Positions 38,072-48,846 of a stretch of DNA of 64,000 bases are shown in pieces. Both the position numbers and the translations under genes were made by a program. How positions within the stretch are numbered: position 1 is the stretch's first letter; every line of letters begins with the position of its first letter. This DNA comes from Oikopleura dioica (taxonomy: Eukaryota; Chordata; Appendicularia; Copelata; Oikopleuridae), in contig OU015567.1 of assembly GCA_907165135.1 (NCBI GenBank), forward strand, positions 3,167,001 through 3,231,000. The letters are read 5' to 3'. Under the pieces are notes generated by a model. It saw nothing but the letters and a program-made list of their open reading frames with translations. It was not told the DNA's origin and made no database searches.

Positions 38072-38698
38072 TTTTGAACATTCGGAAAGAATAAATAAGA
38101 AAGTATTTCAGAAACCCTGTCGTGGTGCAAATCGTATAAGCGTTGTTTTGACGAGTTTTTTCTCTGTGCAAAGAGCTTTCTCCCTAGGAAATTCGAAAAT
38201 GTTGACAGAAGTAAAAAGCAATTACCTCTTATCTTTCGAGGCAAGCAGTATTCCAAGCTTTATTTTATAACGGAACCGTTGTGGAACTAAGAGATCGACT
38301 AAATGAAAAAAAATCATAACTCATTTACTATAAGGGTTAGCTGGGCACCAAGAAAATCCATTTGTTCCGTTTTGAAAATCATCTCTGTCTATTCCAGCAT
38401 CGATTCGAAATCTGGAATGAATGTGATTGCTAGAAATTGTTATTGCTCGACTTCTTACGTTGACCTATAAGAGTCTTTCTGGTAGTCAGCTGCAACGTAG
38501 GACGATGAATCATTGTGGAGATGATACTTTTCAGCAAAAGTCCTATTCAGCTGAAGAACTTCGCATTCGTAGTGGTTCCGTACGCGGATTTTAACCTTGC
38601 CGTTTTCATCGAAAACATCGTCCTCGCAAATGTACCCGAAGAAGTAGGGCGCTTCAAAGAGGGAGCGATTTGTGCTCTGCAGGCAAGGTTTCGCGCTA
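38072..38698. other. Intergenic DNA of segmental duplication, copy 1
   Basis: Non-coding, but closely similar to about 42470-43274 (for example TTTGACGAGTTTTTTCTCTG, TACCCGAAGAAG). It is the left part of a duplicated block continuing beyond the foldback at 38699-39449. No gene supported. Confidence 0.7.
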
Positions 38699-39449
38699 CA
38701 GGGACTAGGCCGAGGGAGCGCCGCGCGCAGTTATCTCTTTTCTCGCCAGGAAGCCCAAATTTTTTATTCGAATTTAATATCATTTGGCATACAAACTAAA
38801 CTTTTCACTCTCTTTCCTCTCCGACTTTTAGAATTTTCATATCTTGCCGACGAGCTGAGTTATGATCGAAAAACAGATGCTTGAATTCAAGTGTACATAA
38901 GTACTTGAAATATTCGGATTGACACTTTGAGACCAAGTCCACTGAAACGCCCGTGGTCTCTTCTACAAAGTCTACTTATTATTTAGATTTCCTGGAAGTG
39001 AATTGTTTGCTGATTACTTCGCAGGTAATCCAGGTGATCTTGTCGAACGCAGCGGGAATCGCGTGCCAATAGTGCAAAATCACCGCATTTCACACCGAGC
39101 GCTCCAGGTGACCCACAGTAATCCCTCGATAATCAGGTAAATAGATGTTTCCGGGAAATCTCATTTAGCAGACTTTTTAGAAGAGACCACGGGCTTTTCA
39201 ATGGACTTTGTCTCAAATTGTCAATAAGAATATTTCAAGTATTTATGTACACTTGAATTCAAGCATCTCTTTTTCGATTATAACTCAGCTCGTCGGCAAG
39301 ATATGAAAATTCTAAAAGTCGGAGAGGAAAGAGAGTGAAAAGTTTAGTTTGTATGCCAAATTATATTAAATTCGAATAAAAAATTTGGGCTTCCTGGCGA
39401 AAGTGAGAAAAGAGATAATGGCGCGCGGCGCTCCCTCGGCCTAGTCCCT
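38699..39449. mobile_element. 750-bp foldback element
   Basis: It begins CAGGGACTAGGCCGAGGGAG and ends with the complement CTCCCTCGGCCTAGTCCCT. Inverted arms of about 290 bp surround a unique centre of about 170 bp. The duplicated locus at 49042-49090 lacks it (TTTCGCGCGTCGTGGGTTC against TTTCGCGCTA, element, TAATGGGTTC), so it inserted after the segmental duplication or was lost in the other copy. A TA on both sides could be the target duplication. No ORF. Confidence 0.85.
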
Positions 39450-39511
39450 TAATGGGTTCTCTGCGTCGATTGAGCGATCTTCAGTTCCAACTAGTTGCAT
39501 TCTTTTGTTCG

Positions 39512-40069
39512 TCATACTAAATGTTTGGCTCGACAAAATGTTAAAATTTTTTTAAAGTTTGCAAACCCAACCCCCCCCCCCCAAAAAAAAAAATCCATTC
39601 CTGATTGCTGAGCCGACCTTTCGAACAAATTTAACCAATCTGATTCAAATATTTCAGAAACTTCCAATTCGCCAGCAGTTAAATTGACTCTTGACTTCAA
39701 CCAAAATCCATTCTTTAGCAGATAACCATTGCTACTTGATACATGCTCATCCGAAACGAGGTCTAGATCGAACCGATCACAGAAACGCTCCGCCTCCCAG
39801 TAGGCCAACCAGCTTTCCGAAATAATCGAGTTCGCCAAATATGTCTCTGTTTGTGTTCCATTATTCGTTTTTCGTCGGAAAAGGACTGTTAAATTTTGGT
39901 AATTATCATTGTTATCCTTGGATGCATTGTCAAATCTTGAGGAAGTTATCACTTGTCTCATTATGGTCTCAGGGAAAAAGTCCACGTGGTTGTCAAAGTA
40001 AACCAGACCAGCAATGGAAAGTAAAATGATAAAAATAATGACAAATAAACTGCAGCATTCTTTTTTCAT
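39512..40069 (-). CDS. Type II membrane C-type-lectin-like protein, copy 1
   Basis: The ATG at 40069 gives a short basic tail and one membrane anchor (MKKECCSLFVIIFIILLSIA). An extracellular stalk with N-glycosylation sites (NLT, NGT) follows, then a lectin-like start (ESWLAYWEAERFCDRFDLDL, NGFWLKSRVNLTAGELE). The usual WIGL block and the later Cys set of a full C-type lectin domain are missing, so the domain is truncated, degenerate or continued in an unseen exon. The frame ends through a poly-C/poly-A tract near 39570-39590 into unrelated sequence. A second copy lies at 49176-49733. Confidence 0.65.
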   Translation of the reverse strand: MKKECCSLFVIIFIILLSIAGLVYFDNHVDFFPETIMRQVITSSRFDNASKDNNDNYQNLTVLFRRKTNNGTQTETYLANSIISESWLAYWEAERFCDRFDLDLVSDEHVSSSNGYLLKNGFWLKSRVNLTAGELEVSEIFESDWLNLFERSAQQSGMDFFFWGGGVGFANFKKILTFCRAKHLV

Positions 40070-40712
40070 TTTGCGATATTCGGAATTTGTGATTTTCGAC
40101 AGTTTTAAACCTAGTTTTTAATGGTTGAGTAAACTCAAATTATAGAAATAAATGCTTCTGATAAGGCGGCGCTTTATTGGTTTCATCAAAGAAGACATCC
40201 TAACAGGGAAAGAACGAGAGTTGCTTTATTCAATTTAGTGATAAAATATCAGGAGAAAGAGACAGTGAAGTTTTAAAGGCGTTATTTAAGGGACCTGGGC
40301 GAGCAGCGCGGAGTCAAAGTTTAAGCGCTCGCCAATATTCTTAGAAATGAGATTTTCTCAATTTTCTTTTTGCAAATCATATCTAATTTTCCTCATTTTT
40401 TTAACCCGCTTTTAGTTTTTCTCTATGATCATTATTTCATGAGCTACATAGAAAAAGAGAAGTTCAATTTCAAAAGGCATCAAGTCCCGCAATGTTCATT
40501 GTAATTTGATGAAACTACCATCATTAGAAAGCTTATCGAATTCTGAACATATCCCAACCAATGCGCAAAGCCTAATCTTTACTTATTAGCGACAAAGTCC
40601 AGATAGACACAGAATCTTAGCGCGCATCAGGGCGCGGCGCGGTGGGAGCTATAGGTGCAACTTCTGCGCTCTCCTGGGAGAGGAACTAACGTTTAGTGTC
40701 AGAACAATCTCC
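40070..40712. other. Intergenic DNA right of lectin-like copy 1
   Basis: AT-rich and non-coding. The first 170 bp match the flank of copy 2 (49734-49910); then similarity ends, giving the right breakpoint of the duplication near 40260. No gene seen. Confidence 0.6.
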
Positions 40713-41750
40713 TTGGACAAAGAATGCTTCTTGGCACCATCTATTCTAGCAGGGTCATATATTATGATTTTTGTCACTCATATTCTCTTTATGCCACAGA
40801 AAAATAAAAGAAAGTCTAATGGCAAAAAACAAAAAAATCAAGAAAGTAAAAAATTTCGAATTGACAGCTACCGATGTGAGCCTGTAACAGTCGTCTTCGT
40901 ATCTCTTCTTTCGCTTACCTCCATCTTCAACGTTTTTGCATGCCAAAAATGCAAAAAAATCGGAAACTTCAGAACCAGCTTCTCGAAGATAAATCTCCTG
41001 AATTTCTATCTCAACATCATTTGCAACAACTACGTTTGGAGCTATGGAAGCTGGCTTCTCCCCGAAAAATTCAACACTGCCTTCCAAGCAGCGAAAACTT
41101 GCACCGGAATCGTCGAGACTCAGATGAGCAGATTTCTCGCGATGATTGGAACGAGTGGAACAACGAAAAATAGCGAAAAAAGGATGCCAGACTTCATGCA
41201 CTCGAGCTCGACCGCCAAAAGTCTCCAAGACTTCGTCGATCAGAAAATCATCGATCTTGCGAAGAAATCGATTTTTGCTGCTAGAACTTCACTCATATCA
41301 GAAGCACGAAGAAAACAATCAAAGACTGTTGATGTAGCAATAGATGGGTGTTATAATGATACTGGTAGGTCAGGGCTGTAGTTGGACAATTTGTAGAGAC
41401 TTTTTCGACAAAATTTTAGGGCTGTAATTGGACAAAAGTCTTTTAAGAGAATTTTTCCACAAATATTCTAGGGCTGTTATTGGACAGAAGTCAACATGTT
41501 TGCTCGGAAAATTCTACGGGCTTTAATTAGCCAATTTGTAATAACCGGATATATAATTCTTTTTTTTGGGCCATAAACGAAATTGGGCGCAAGCTTGCAT
41601 CGTCAGTTGTGTCGCAAAAGTTCGTAGAAGATTCAAAATCATCGGCAATCAGTGTGTCAAAAAGCCGCAAGAAATCACCGATGAGTAACTCGAATCAAAT
41701 GGAAAGGGATTCATCGCTCCTCGAGGAACATCATCATCAAGCTTAGAAAG
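40713..41750 (+). pseudogene. Possible remnant of a mobile-element-type gene
   Basis: Overlapping plus-strand ORFs (40713-41381, 40940-41173, 41146-41337) share the DNA and no single splice path is evident. The 40940 frame reads SPEFLSQHHLQQLRLELWKL, helical and Gln-rich. Near 41310-41350 the reading KTVDVAIDGCYNDTG resembles the VDVxxDG block seen in some transposon-derived proteins, and another frame (41579-41745) reads INEIGRKLASSVVSQKF. The family assignment is weak; a degraded or host-captured transposon gene is my guess. Confidence 0.3.
41371..41530. repeat. Degenerate tandem repeat, AGGGCTGT(A/T)ATTGGACA
   Basis: Three units of about 46-52 bp begin AGGGCTGTAGTTGGACA, AGGGCTGTAATTGGACA and AGGGCTGTTATTGGACA, each followed by a T-rich stretch. 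A fourth decayed unit is at about 41518. Confidence 0.7.
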
Positions 41751-41757
41751 AATCGGC

Positions 41758-42480
41758 GTGCGTGAGGTCTTCGAACACACTCTTCTTCAAATTCATCATG
41801 AACTTCCCGACGCAGTCATCAAAATCGCCTGTGACCAAGACGCGAAGATTCGTGATCCGAAGAATACAAATATTTTCATCGATGAAGAGCGAAGTTATCA
41901 ACTCATGATTCCGATGGACCACGTCGCCTTTGTTGACGATCGAGCCCACATCAGCATAAATGTCCATGGAACTTTCCAGCGGCATCTCAAGACTGGTTCA
42001 TCAGGAGGCGTCACAGTCGATCCGATGGGATGCGATTGTAAGTGCAGCTCAAGAGAACGATTATTTTTAGTCGAGCGGTTTGAGGGACTACTTTACTTTG
42101 GAAAAGACATTCAGCTCGAGCACAGTAGTTCATGGATGGACGGAAGTGAAACTGTATCGAATTTCGTCATGAGAGTATATCTTCAAAAAGACGAAGCGAC
42201 CCCGTAAGTTCTAGCCCTTCGCTTTGGGGATGGGATCTGAGCATAGACTTCAACCAAGAACTCACAGGATTGACGATTTACGGGACGAGGATTCAAAAGG
42301 TCGATCCAATTTGGAAAATCAGCGGCTCTTTCGGCTCTTGATATGTCAAGTTTGGCCCGACAGAGGAACTCAACCTTTTGCAAGCAGACGAATTTACGTT
42401 CTCATTCGAGACAAGATCGAAAACAGTACCACAGATTGAAAATGCGTATTTCTGCGGACATTCCATTTAATTTTGAAAAT
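41758..42480 (+). pseudogene. Decayed duplicate of the mucin/CBM2-like C-terminus
   Basis: From about 41996 (GGVTVDPMGCD) to 42470 the sequence follows copy 1 (37575-38071) closely. A CGA codon in copy 1 (GGCTCTCGATTTGTC) is TGA here (GGCTCTTGATATGTC, about 42338), so the last CBM2-like block is cut. The intron before ALWGWD is also shortened to CCGTAAGTTCTAGCCC. The 5' part (41758-41995, IHHELPDAVIKIACDQDAKI) is not in copy 1. The signal peptide and mucin region are absent. Confidence 0.75.
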
Positions 42481-42612
42481 TCGGGAAAAATAAATAAGAA
42501 AATATTTCAGAAACCCTGTCGTGGAGGAAATCGTATCAGCGTTGTTTTGACGAGTTTTTTCTCTGTGCAAAGAGCTTTCTCCCTAAAAAATTCGAAAATG
42601 TTCACATTTTAA

Positions 42613-42818
42613 GGAGCCCCCCCCCCCCGTCAACAATTTTCGAAAAATCTATTTTCGGAATTTCAGAATTATGACCCCGGAAATGGATTCTACAGGTCAA
42701 AAAACGATTTTGAGATGAATGAACTTATGATAAATTGAACTTCCAGGAACACTTAGAAGCCAAAATATGGCTTTTTTGAAATTTTCGATTTTTCGAGGAA
42801 AATTGTTGACGGGGGTCC
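42613..42818. mobile_element. 206-bp MITE flanked by TTAA
   Basis: TTAA (42609-42612) precedes GGAGCCCC...CGTCAACAATTTTC, and its inverted form GAAAATTGTTGACGGGGGTCC ends at 42818 before TTAA (42819-42822). The corresponding place in copy 1 (around 38200) lacks the insertion. TTAA target duplications are characteristic of piggyBac-type elements. Non-coding. Confidence 0.8.
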
Positions 42819-43274
42819 TTAAGCGCGCAATTACCTTTTATCTTTCGAGGCAAGGAGTATTCCAGACTTTATTCTATATCGAAACCGTTGTGGAACTAAG
42901 GAATTGACTAAATGAAAGAAATTCATAACTCAGTTACCATAGGGGTTATCTGGGCACCAAGAAAATCCATTTGTTCCGTTTTGAAAATCATCTCTGTCAA
43001 TTCCAGCATCGATTCGAAATCTAGAATGAAGGTTATTGCTGGAAATAAGTTCGACTTCTTACATAGACTTATAAGAGTCTTTGTGGTAGTCAGCTGTAAC
43101 GTAGGACGAAGAATCATTGTGGAGATGATACTTTTCAGCAAAAGTCCTATTCAGCTGAAGAACCTCGCATTCGTAGTGGTTCCGTACGCGGATTTTAACC
43201 TTGCCGCTTTCGTCGAAAACATCGTCCTCGCAAATGTACCCGAAGAAGGAGGGCGCTTCAAAGAGGGATCGTTT

Positions 43275-43469
43275 TGTCGTTGGTTCTCGAAGAAGCCGAT
43301 CATGATCCTATCTTGTTATCATGTTTTTATCGCGCAACGTATTTATGCGGAGCGCGCTGCATTTTCTACTCACTTCGTTCTCGCTGCTCCTCGGAGCACT
43401 ACAAAATATACCAGTTCTTTTTCTACGCTAGACCGAGTTCGTGTTTTTGCAGTTATTCGAGAGCCAACA
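43275..43469 (+). repeat. 5' LTR
   Basis: 195 bp, TG...CA ends (TGTCGTTGGTTCTCG to GAGAGCCAACA). By eye I see no difference from the 3' LTR. Confidence 0.93.
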
Positions 43470-43637
43470 TAAAATGGTACCAGGACTACTAGAACCCTCG
43501 CCCTTCATCTAAAAAACTTCGTTTTTTTTTGTTGGAGTCTCGTCAAATCTTCGCTGGTAGAGAACGGAGCCGCTTGCCCATCCCCTGGACATCCTAAAAA
43601 TCAACTGTTAAGCTGACGCTTGAATCAAACCGCCCAC

Positions 43638-43872
43638 GGGCGTCACTCTTTAACCGTGCCGAGTTCTCGGCCACACAAAGAGTGCCCAAACAAGGTAATC
43701 CTGATCTTCTCGAGCCTAACCGTCGCGTGTTTTTCGCCTTCAACACTCGCTACGACTACCTCAGCACCGTCAACCACTGTCACGCCGATTTCTTAAGCTG
43801 GCACGAGAATCAAATCGCGTACGCGCGTCACTCTTTAACGCTGCCGGTTTACCGGCCACATAAAGAGTGCCC
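43638..43872 (+). other. Two repeated hairpins in the retrotransposon leader
   Basis: Between the LTR and gag, two copies of a 50-nt motif (43638-43687 and about 43824-43872) pair CACTCTTTA with AAAGAGTG around a small inner GCC-rich hairpin. They are conserved in the stem and differ in the loop, which suggests a selected RNA structure, possibly for dimerisation or packaging. That role is inference. Confidence 0.6.
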
Positions 43873-43926
43873 ACCAAAGGTATTTTGACCTGCTGAGCCA
43901 ATTACCTCGACTTTTTATCGCCCGTC

Positions 43927-45018
43927 ATGACCGACCTGGAGATGCTCAAGAAATGGTCCGAGGAAGTCGAATCGAAGCTCAATACCTTGGACGTCAGTTC
44001 CTCCGAGTACGCCACTAACAACGATCTTCTTAAGGCCTTGAAAGCCAAAATCATCGCCGCGCTGAAAACTGCGCCAGTTCCTAACGCCAAATCTCCCAAC
44101 GGCGATCTCACGCGCGATCAAACGGCATCTTGACGTTCGTCCGAGTCCGCGCTCTCGACACTCGAGTTCACCGGCCGCGATTTTGATCGCACGGCACAAT
44201 TTCTCGTGCTTGTCGACAAGATCTACGACACCTACATCGACTCCGACGCCGCGCTTGAAGCTCCCTTCGTCAAGCAAGTAAAAATGCGACTTGCCGAGAA
44301 TCCCTACGCCCGACTCAAGGCATCCACGACTTCTACTTCAACCTGGGCCGAGCTGAAAGCCTGGATTACCGCCAACTTTGATAGCGGTCTCACGTCTATT
44401 CAACTGCTCACTCGGGCGATCGAGACCGACTACAAGAAAAATTCCTGCTGGAAAGCCTTCGCCACAGACGTCGACTCTCGCATGTCCGCCGCTAAAGCCG
44501 CAGTTGTCGATCAGATACGAGCCCGCAATGCCAAAATTAACGGCAAAAGCAGTGACCACGACGACAACGCGCCATCTGTCGATGACATCTTTTCCTTCTT
44601 CAGCGCCGCCGTTGTGGCAGAGAGACTGAAATCACATGCTGGCCAAATCCACTCCCTCCTCGCGCAAGAATGGAAATCGGTCAACAACGCCGCCGACCTT
44701 GCCTGCAAAGCCGAGTACATTATTGCGCAAACCGGCCGCTCATCTTCTGCCTTCTACACAAGCTACTCCAAGCCGAGCACCAAGCCCGCCACTTCCTCTG
44801 ACAAAAGCCCGATCAGAAAAAGACCGGCAAAAAGTGGCGCGAGCCTTGTAAATGGGGCAAAGACTGCCGCAAAGGCAAAGCCGGCAAATGCGAACTCTAC
44901 CACGGCCCTGGCTTCGGCTCCAAATCCCAATCTACTGCATTTGTCGCCAAGGACAAAGTTCCACAGCAGTCACAGTCGCTTCTCGTCGAGTCTTCGGCGG
45001 TTTTTCAATAACTGCTGA
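43927..45018 (+). pseudogene. gag: Retrotransposon gag with one in-frame TGA
   Basis: The frame opens at 43927 (MTDLEMLKKWSEEVESKLNT), meets TGA at 44131-44133 and continues open in the same frame to 45018 (FDRTAQFLVLVDKIYDTYID, IRARNAKINGKSSD). The reading matches a Ty3-type capsid region by position and composition. One nonsense codon interrupts an otherwise clean ORF, so this is either a recent mutation or a programmed stop. The C-terminus has no obvious CCHC zinc knuckle in this frame. Confidence 0.8.
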
Positions 45019-48000
45019 CGTTACTACGTGTGCAACCTCAGCAGAACTCTTCACTTGCCACACGTACTTCAACCTCGATCTGTCTTTGCGCATCAATGGC
45101 TTCAACCTCAAGTTTCGCGCTCTTGCCGATTCTGGAGCCGCCAAGAACATCATTCCGATGCACATGCTTCCGCCTGCGGTTCACGACTTGATAAAACCGT
45201 GCAACATGACTTTCAACGGATGTGGTACTATGAGTTCTAGCGGCACTATTTTTGGTCGCCTCTCACACGAAGCAACGCCGCATTCGTTCGACCATGTAAC
45301 CTTCTACGTCGTAAAACAGAACTTCCCAGCCATTCTCGGCCGCGAATTTTTCACCGGTCCTCACTTCAAAGATGGCTCGTTTGCTCTCGCCGGTTCTGGC
45401 CTCAATCTCACTCTCCTCGATGGCACTAAAATCGCATTTCCTTGGTCAAATACTCCTCCAGCTCCCGGCTCGCTTCTAAAAGTCATCTCTACCGATGAAA
45501 TGATCAAGGAACTCGCCGAAGACTACGGCATCACCATTGACACCACTTTCTTCAAGGGCGCAGACCTCGACAACCTCGTCCTTCTGATCTACGAGTCCCG
45601 CGACATTTTAAAGCGCGATGGTGACCCTATCGGAGAATTCAAAGAAATGGTGCGCATCCCCACTATCGAAGGCCTCACCAAAGCTCAACGTGAGCGCCCG
45701 ATTCCAAAACACCTGCACCCGGAAGTCAAATCAAACGTTGGTGAAATGGCCTCTGGAGGCATCATCGAGCCTTGTAAAGACGGCAAAGGCTTCCACTCTC
45801 CACTCATCCCCGTTAGAAAGAGCGACGGTGGATTGCGCGTCTGCAGCGACTTCAAGGAATCCCTCAACAAGGTGCTCACCGAAACGACCGATTTCTGGCC
45901 ACTTCCTTCTATGGAAACCATCTTCGCCGACATCCAGCACGGCCACAAAATCTTCTCCTCCCTCGACTTGTCCAAGGCCTACTGGAACTTGGTCATAGAC
46001 CCGCGCGACCGCCACAAAACGAATTTTACATTCGACTCGAAATGCTGGCAATATGTGCGCGTCCCCTTCGGACTTCGATTTTCGGGTGATGCCTTCTGCA
46101 AAGCCATCACCAAGATGCTCTCTAAGGTCACTCTCCAGCAGAATTTCTGCACGTATGTCGACGACATATTAGTGTTTTCCGACGACACGGCTACTCATCT
46201 GGAAGTCCTTCGCCAGATCTTCGCTGCTTGCCGAGAATACGGCGCTCGACTCGGCGCGAAAAAATGCTCATTCGGAAAAGCCTCGACCAGATTCATGGGC
46301 CGAATCATCAGCGCCGAAGGAATCTCCATCCCACCTGAAAACATGGAGCATATTCTAGCGCTCAAACCTCCTACAACGCGCAAACAACTACAGTCACTAA
46401 TCGGCAACTTCTGTTGGCTCAAAAACTGGGTTTCTGCTAACCTTGGACAGCCGATCGCCGAAAACTGCTTCAGCCACGTGATGAGCGAAATCACAGCACT
46501 CAACAAAGCTGGCAAAAAGTTCTACTGGTCCGCCGAGGCCGATTTCGCCTTCGAACAGGCCAAGAAAATGATCGCGTCCCCTAAGGTCTTCGCCTTGCCT
46601 GATTTCTCATCCCCATTTCTCTTGCTAACGGACGCATCAGATCGAGCCGCCGGCGCAGCCCTTATGCAACAGATTGACGGTCGCCAGCGACTAATCGCAG
46701 TCTCCAGCAAGTCTTTCTCCGAAACTGAACGCCGTTGGTCCGCGACCGAGCGCGAATGCTACGCACTTCTCCACGGCTGCGAAAAGTTCGCCTATTACTT
46801 AAAAGGCCCGATTGGCTTCGTCGCTCTGGTCGATCACCGCGCTCTCCTAGCAATCGACAAGAAGTTCTTGAACAACTCGAAACTACAGCGCTGGCAATGT
46901 CGCCTCTCCGAGTTCAAATTCACTGTCCAGTACGTCGAAGGACGCACTCACGTTCTAGCCGACATGCTCTCTCGCCCCTTCGACGAAGTCACATCTGACC
47001 CTATTGTCGACGACACTTGCGCCGGCCACTTCTACAAACTCAACAACGACTCGAACTTGAAGGTCTACATTCCTTCCTGGGTCGCCCCTGCCGAAAAATT
47101 CAAGAAATCGATGCTCCTCCAGCGCAACGAAGAAATTGCTGATCTTTTCACAGTGCGCGCTATCTTGTCTGACGAGCTCAATCCTGCTCTTCCGATTCTA
47201 GAGCTCCGCGAAATAGAACAAGCTCAGTCAGAAGATGCCCTCGTATCTTCCATTCGCAAACTTGTCTCTAGCTCTACTCCTCTCGACAAATGGACATGGC
47301 CCGATGAAATTTATGGCTGTTCCATCTTCAAAAAATACGCTTCTGCCCTCTCCATCCACCAATACTCGAATCTGCTCACCATCAACTGGGGGGGTAGTAC
47401 GCGCATCGTCATTCCCGACTCTCTGGTCGCTCACTACTGCAAAGCTGCTCATGACTTGAAAGGTCATATGGGAGTTGATAGGACTTCGCACTTTCTCAAC
47501 TGGTGCTGGTGGCCATATAAAAACGATGATATCCGCTCCTACGTATCTAGCTGTCTTAACTGCATAAAGCAGAAAGGGTTCGACATGCAGCCTAGCCGCC
47601 CTGACAAAAAACATCTCTACCGCGCCACTCGCCCGCACGAGATCATCTACTGCGACTTCATCACTCTCCCTACTTCTCGCTCTGGTAAGCGCTATTGTTT
47701 GACCGTCCAGTGTGGCTTCTCCCGATGGATTCAAGTTTATCCTACTCACCGCTGCCGAAGCATCGACGCTGCTCGCGGTCTAATGCGCTACTTTCTCGAA
47801 TTCGACTTCCCGAAAATCCTGTCGTCAGATAGAGGTCGACATTTCGATAATGAGGTCCTAGCTGATCTGTGTACACTCATGAAGATCAAACAAAACCTTC
47901 ATGTTAGCTACCGCCCCGAATCATCCGGTGTCATTGAGCGTGCTCACAAGACTCTGAAATCGTCCTTGTGGGGCATGGTGCGAGATAATCCGTCGTTGGA

Positions 48001-48640
48001 CTGGGAAATGGCACTGCCAAGCGTTGTCAGCTGTCTCAACCGCTCCATCAACACCGCCACCAAAATCTCCCCCTACAAGTGCATCTTTGGCCGAGATCCC
48101 TCTTTCAACGGCATCACTCTCGAAAAGCCGATCGGAAATGGCACTCCTTCCTCCTACGCCGTACACGTTGCTGAGCTCTTGGAACGTGCGCATAAATTTG
48201 TGCGACTCAGTCAAGAAGCTGTTGACCGACTAGTGCTTGAAAAAGGTAAGGCTAAAGTGCCGCCCGAAGAAATCACCGCTGGCCACCTTGTCATGCTCAA
48301 ACGCGAGTTCGCCGCTGCTGCTAAGCCAGGAAAACAAAAATGGCTCGGCCCGTTCCGTGTTCTTGCCACCGACGATGTCATTCTACAGATCGACCTCGAT
48401 TCTAAGCCAACTTGGGTACACCGCTATCATGTGGTCAAAGCCAAAATTCGCCCAACTCGCCTCGATCCCGACTTACTTGATCTCTACGATGAACCTGATC
48501 CGCCGCCTCAAAATCCAGAAAACGTTCAACAAAAATTACCTGGTGAAAATTCATCTTCTTCTGCGGCGGGCGAATCTCTACGTCGTTCGAAAAGAAACCG
48601 ACGCCAACCCGACCGATTGCAGTATCCAGCAGCTCGGTAG
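44852..48640 (+). CDS. pol: Retrotransposon pol polyprotein
   Basis: An open frame of 1,262 codons overlaps gag by 167 nt in the +1 frame, the usual Ty3/gypsy layout needing a ribosomal frameshift. In order: aspartic protease (ALADSGAAKNIIP), reverse transcriptase (VRKSDGGLRVCSDFKESLN, YVDDILVF), RNase H (LLTDASDRAAGAAL, TERECYALLHGCEKFAYYL), and integrase with an HHCC zinc finger (HDLKGHMGVDRTSHF, CLNCIKQKG) and a DDE core (IYCDFITLP, LSSDRGRHFDNEV, SSGVIERAHKTL). It is uninterrupted. A gag-type zinc-knuckle residue set is not evident before the protease. Confidence 0.96.
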   Translation: MGQRLPQRQSRQMRTLPRPWLRLQIPIYCICRQGQSSTAVTVASRRVFGGFSITADVTTCATSAELFTCHTYFNLDLSLRINGFNLKFRALADSGAAKNIIPMHMLPPAVHDLIKPCNMTFNGCGTMSSSGTIFGRLSHEATPHSFDHVTFYVVKQNFPAILGREFFTGPHFKDGSFALAGSGLNLTLLDGTKIAFPWSNTPPAPGSLLKVISTDEMIKELAEDYGITIDTTFFKGADLDNLVLLIYESRDILKRDGDPIGEFKEMVRIPTIEGLTKAQRERPIPKHLHPEVKSNVGEMASGGIIEPCKDGKGFHSPLIPVRKSDGGLRVCSDFKESLNKVLTETTDFWPLPSMETIFADIQHGHKIFSSLDLSKAYWNLVIDPRDRHKTNFTFDSKCWQYVRVPFGLRFSGDAFCKAITKMLSKVTLQQNFCTYVDDILVFSDDTATHLEVLRQIFAACREYGARLGAKKCSFGKASTRFMGRIISAEGISIPPENMEHILALKPPTTRKQLQSLIGNFCWLKNWVSANLGQPIAENCFSHVMSEITALNKAGKKFYWSAEADFAFEQAKKMIASPKVFALPDFSSPFLLLTDASDRAAGAALMQQIDGRQRLIAVSSKSFSETERRWSATERECYALLHGCEKFAYYLKGPIGFVALVDHRALLAIDKKFLNNSKLQRWQCRLSEFKFTVQYVEGRTHVLADMLSRPFDEVTSDPIVDDTCAGHFYKLNNDSNLKVYIPSWVAPAEKFKKSMLLQRNEEIADLFTVRAILSDELNPALPILELREIEQAQSEDALVSSIRKLVSSSTPLDKWTWPDEIYGCSIFKKYASALSIHQYSNLLTINWGGSTRIVIPDSLVAHYCKAAHDLKGHMGVDRTSHFLNWCWWPYKNDDIRSYVSSCLNCIKQKGFDMQPSRPDKKHLYRATRPHEIIYCDFITLPTSRSGKRYCLTVQCGFSRWIQVYPTHRCRSIDAARGLMRYFLEFDFPKILSSDRGRHFDNEVLADLCTLMKIKQNLHVSYRPESSGVIERAHKTLKSSLWGMVRDNPSLDWEMALPSVVSCLNRSINTATKISPYKCIFGRDPSFNGITLEKPIGNGTPSSYAVHVAELLERAHKFVRLSQEAVDRLVLEKGKAKVPPEEITAGHLVMLKREFAAAAKPGKQKWLGPFRVLATDDVILQIDLDSKPTWVHRYHVVKAKIRPTRLDPDLLDLYDEPDPPPQNPENVQQKLPGENSSSSAAGESLRRSKRNRRQPDRLQYPAAR

Positions 48641-48846
48641 CTCATGATTAATTTCATGAGATTTATTTCTCGACTTTTTCACCGTATTTCAGTCGCTGAT
48701 TGTCCTAGCCAATCAGAGGCCTGCTTCCGCTTTCCCTTCTGGTCGCCGCTTTTTCCCTTCCGAACCGCCGCGCTCGCGCTCTAAACCTGCGCCGCGCGTC
48801 CAGCCAACTCAACTCTTCAACCTAGAATCGTCATCGTCTGGGGGGC

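Noticed and set aside
43274-43492. ORFs inside both LTRs (also 48852-49229)
   Set aside because: They are chance frames in identical LTRs with no homology to a known protein.
48641-48846. A possible env gene 3' of pol
   Set aside because: Only 206 bp lie before the 3' LTR, with no signal peptide or membrane segment.
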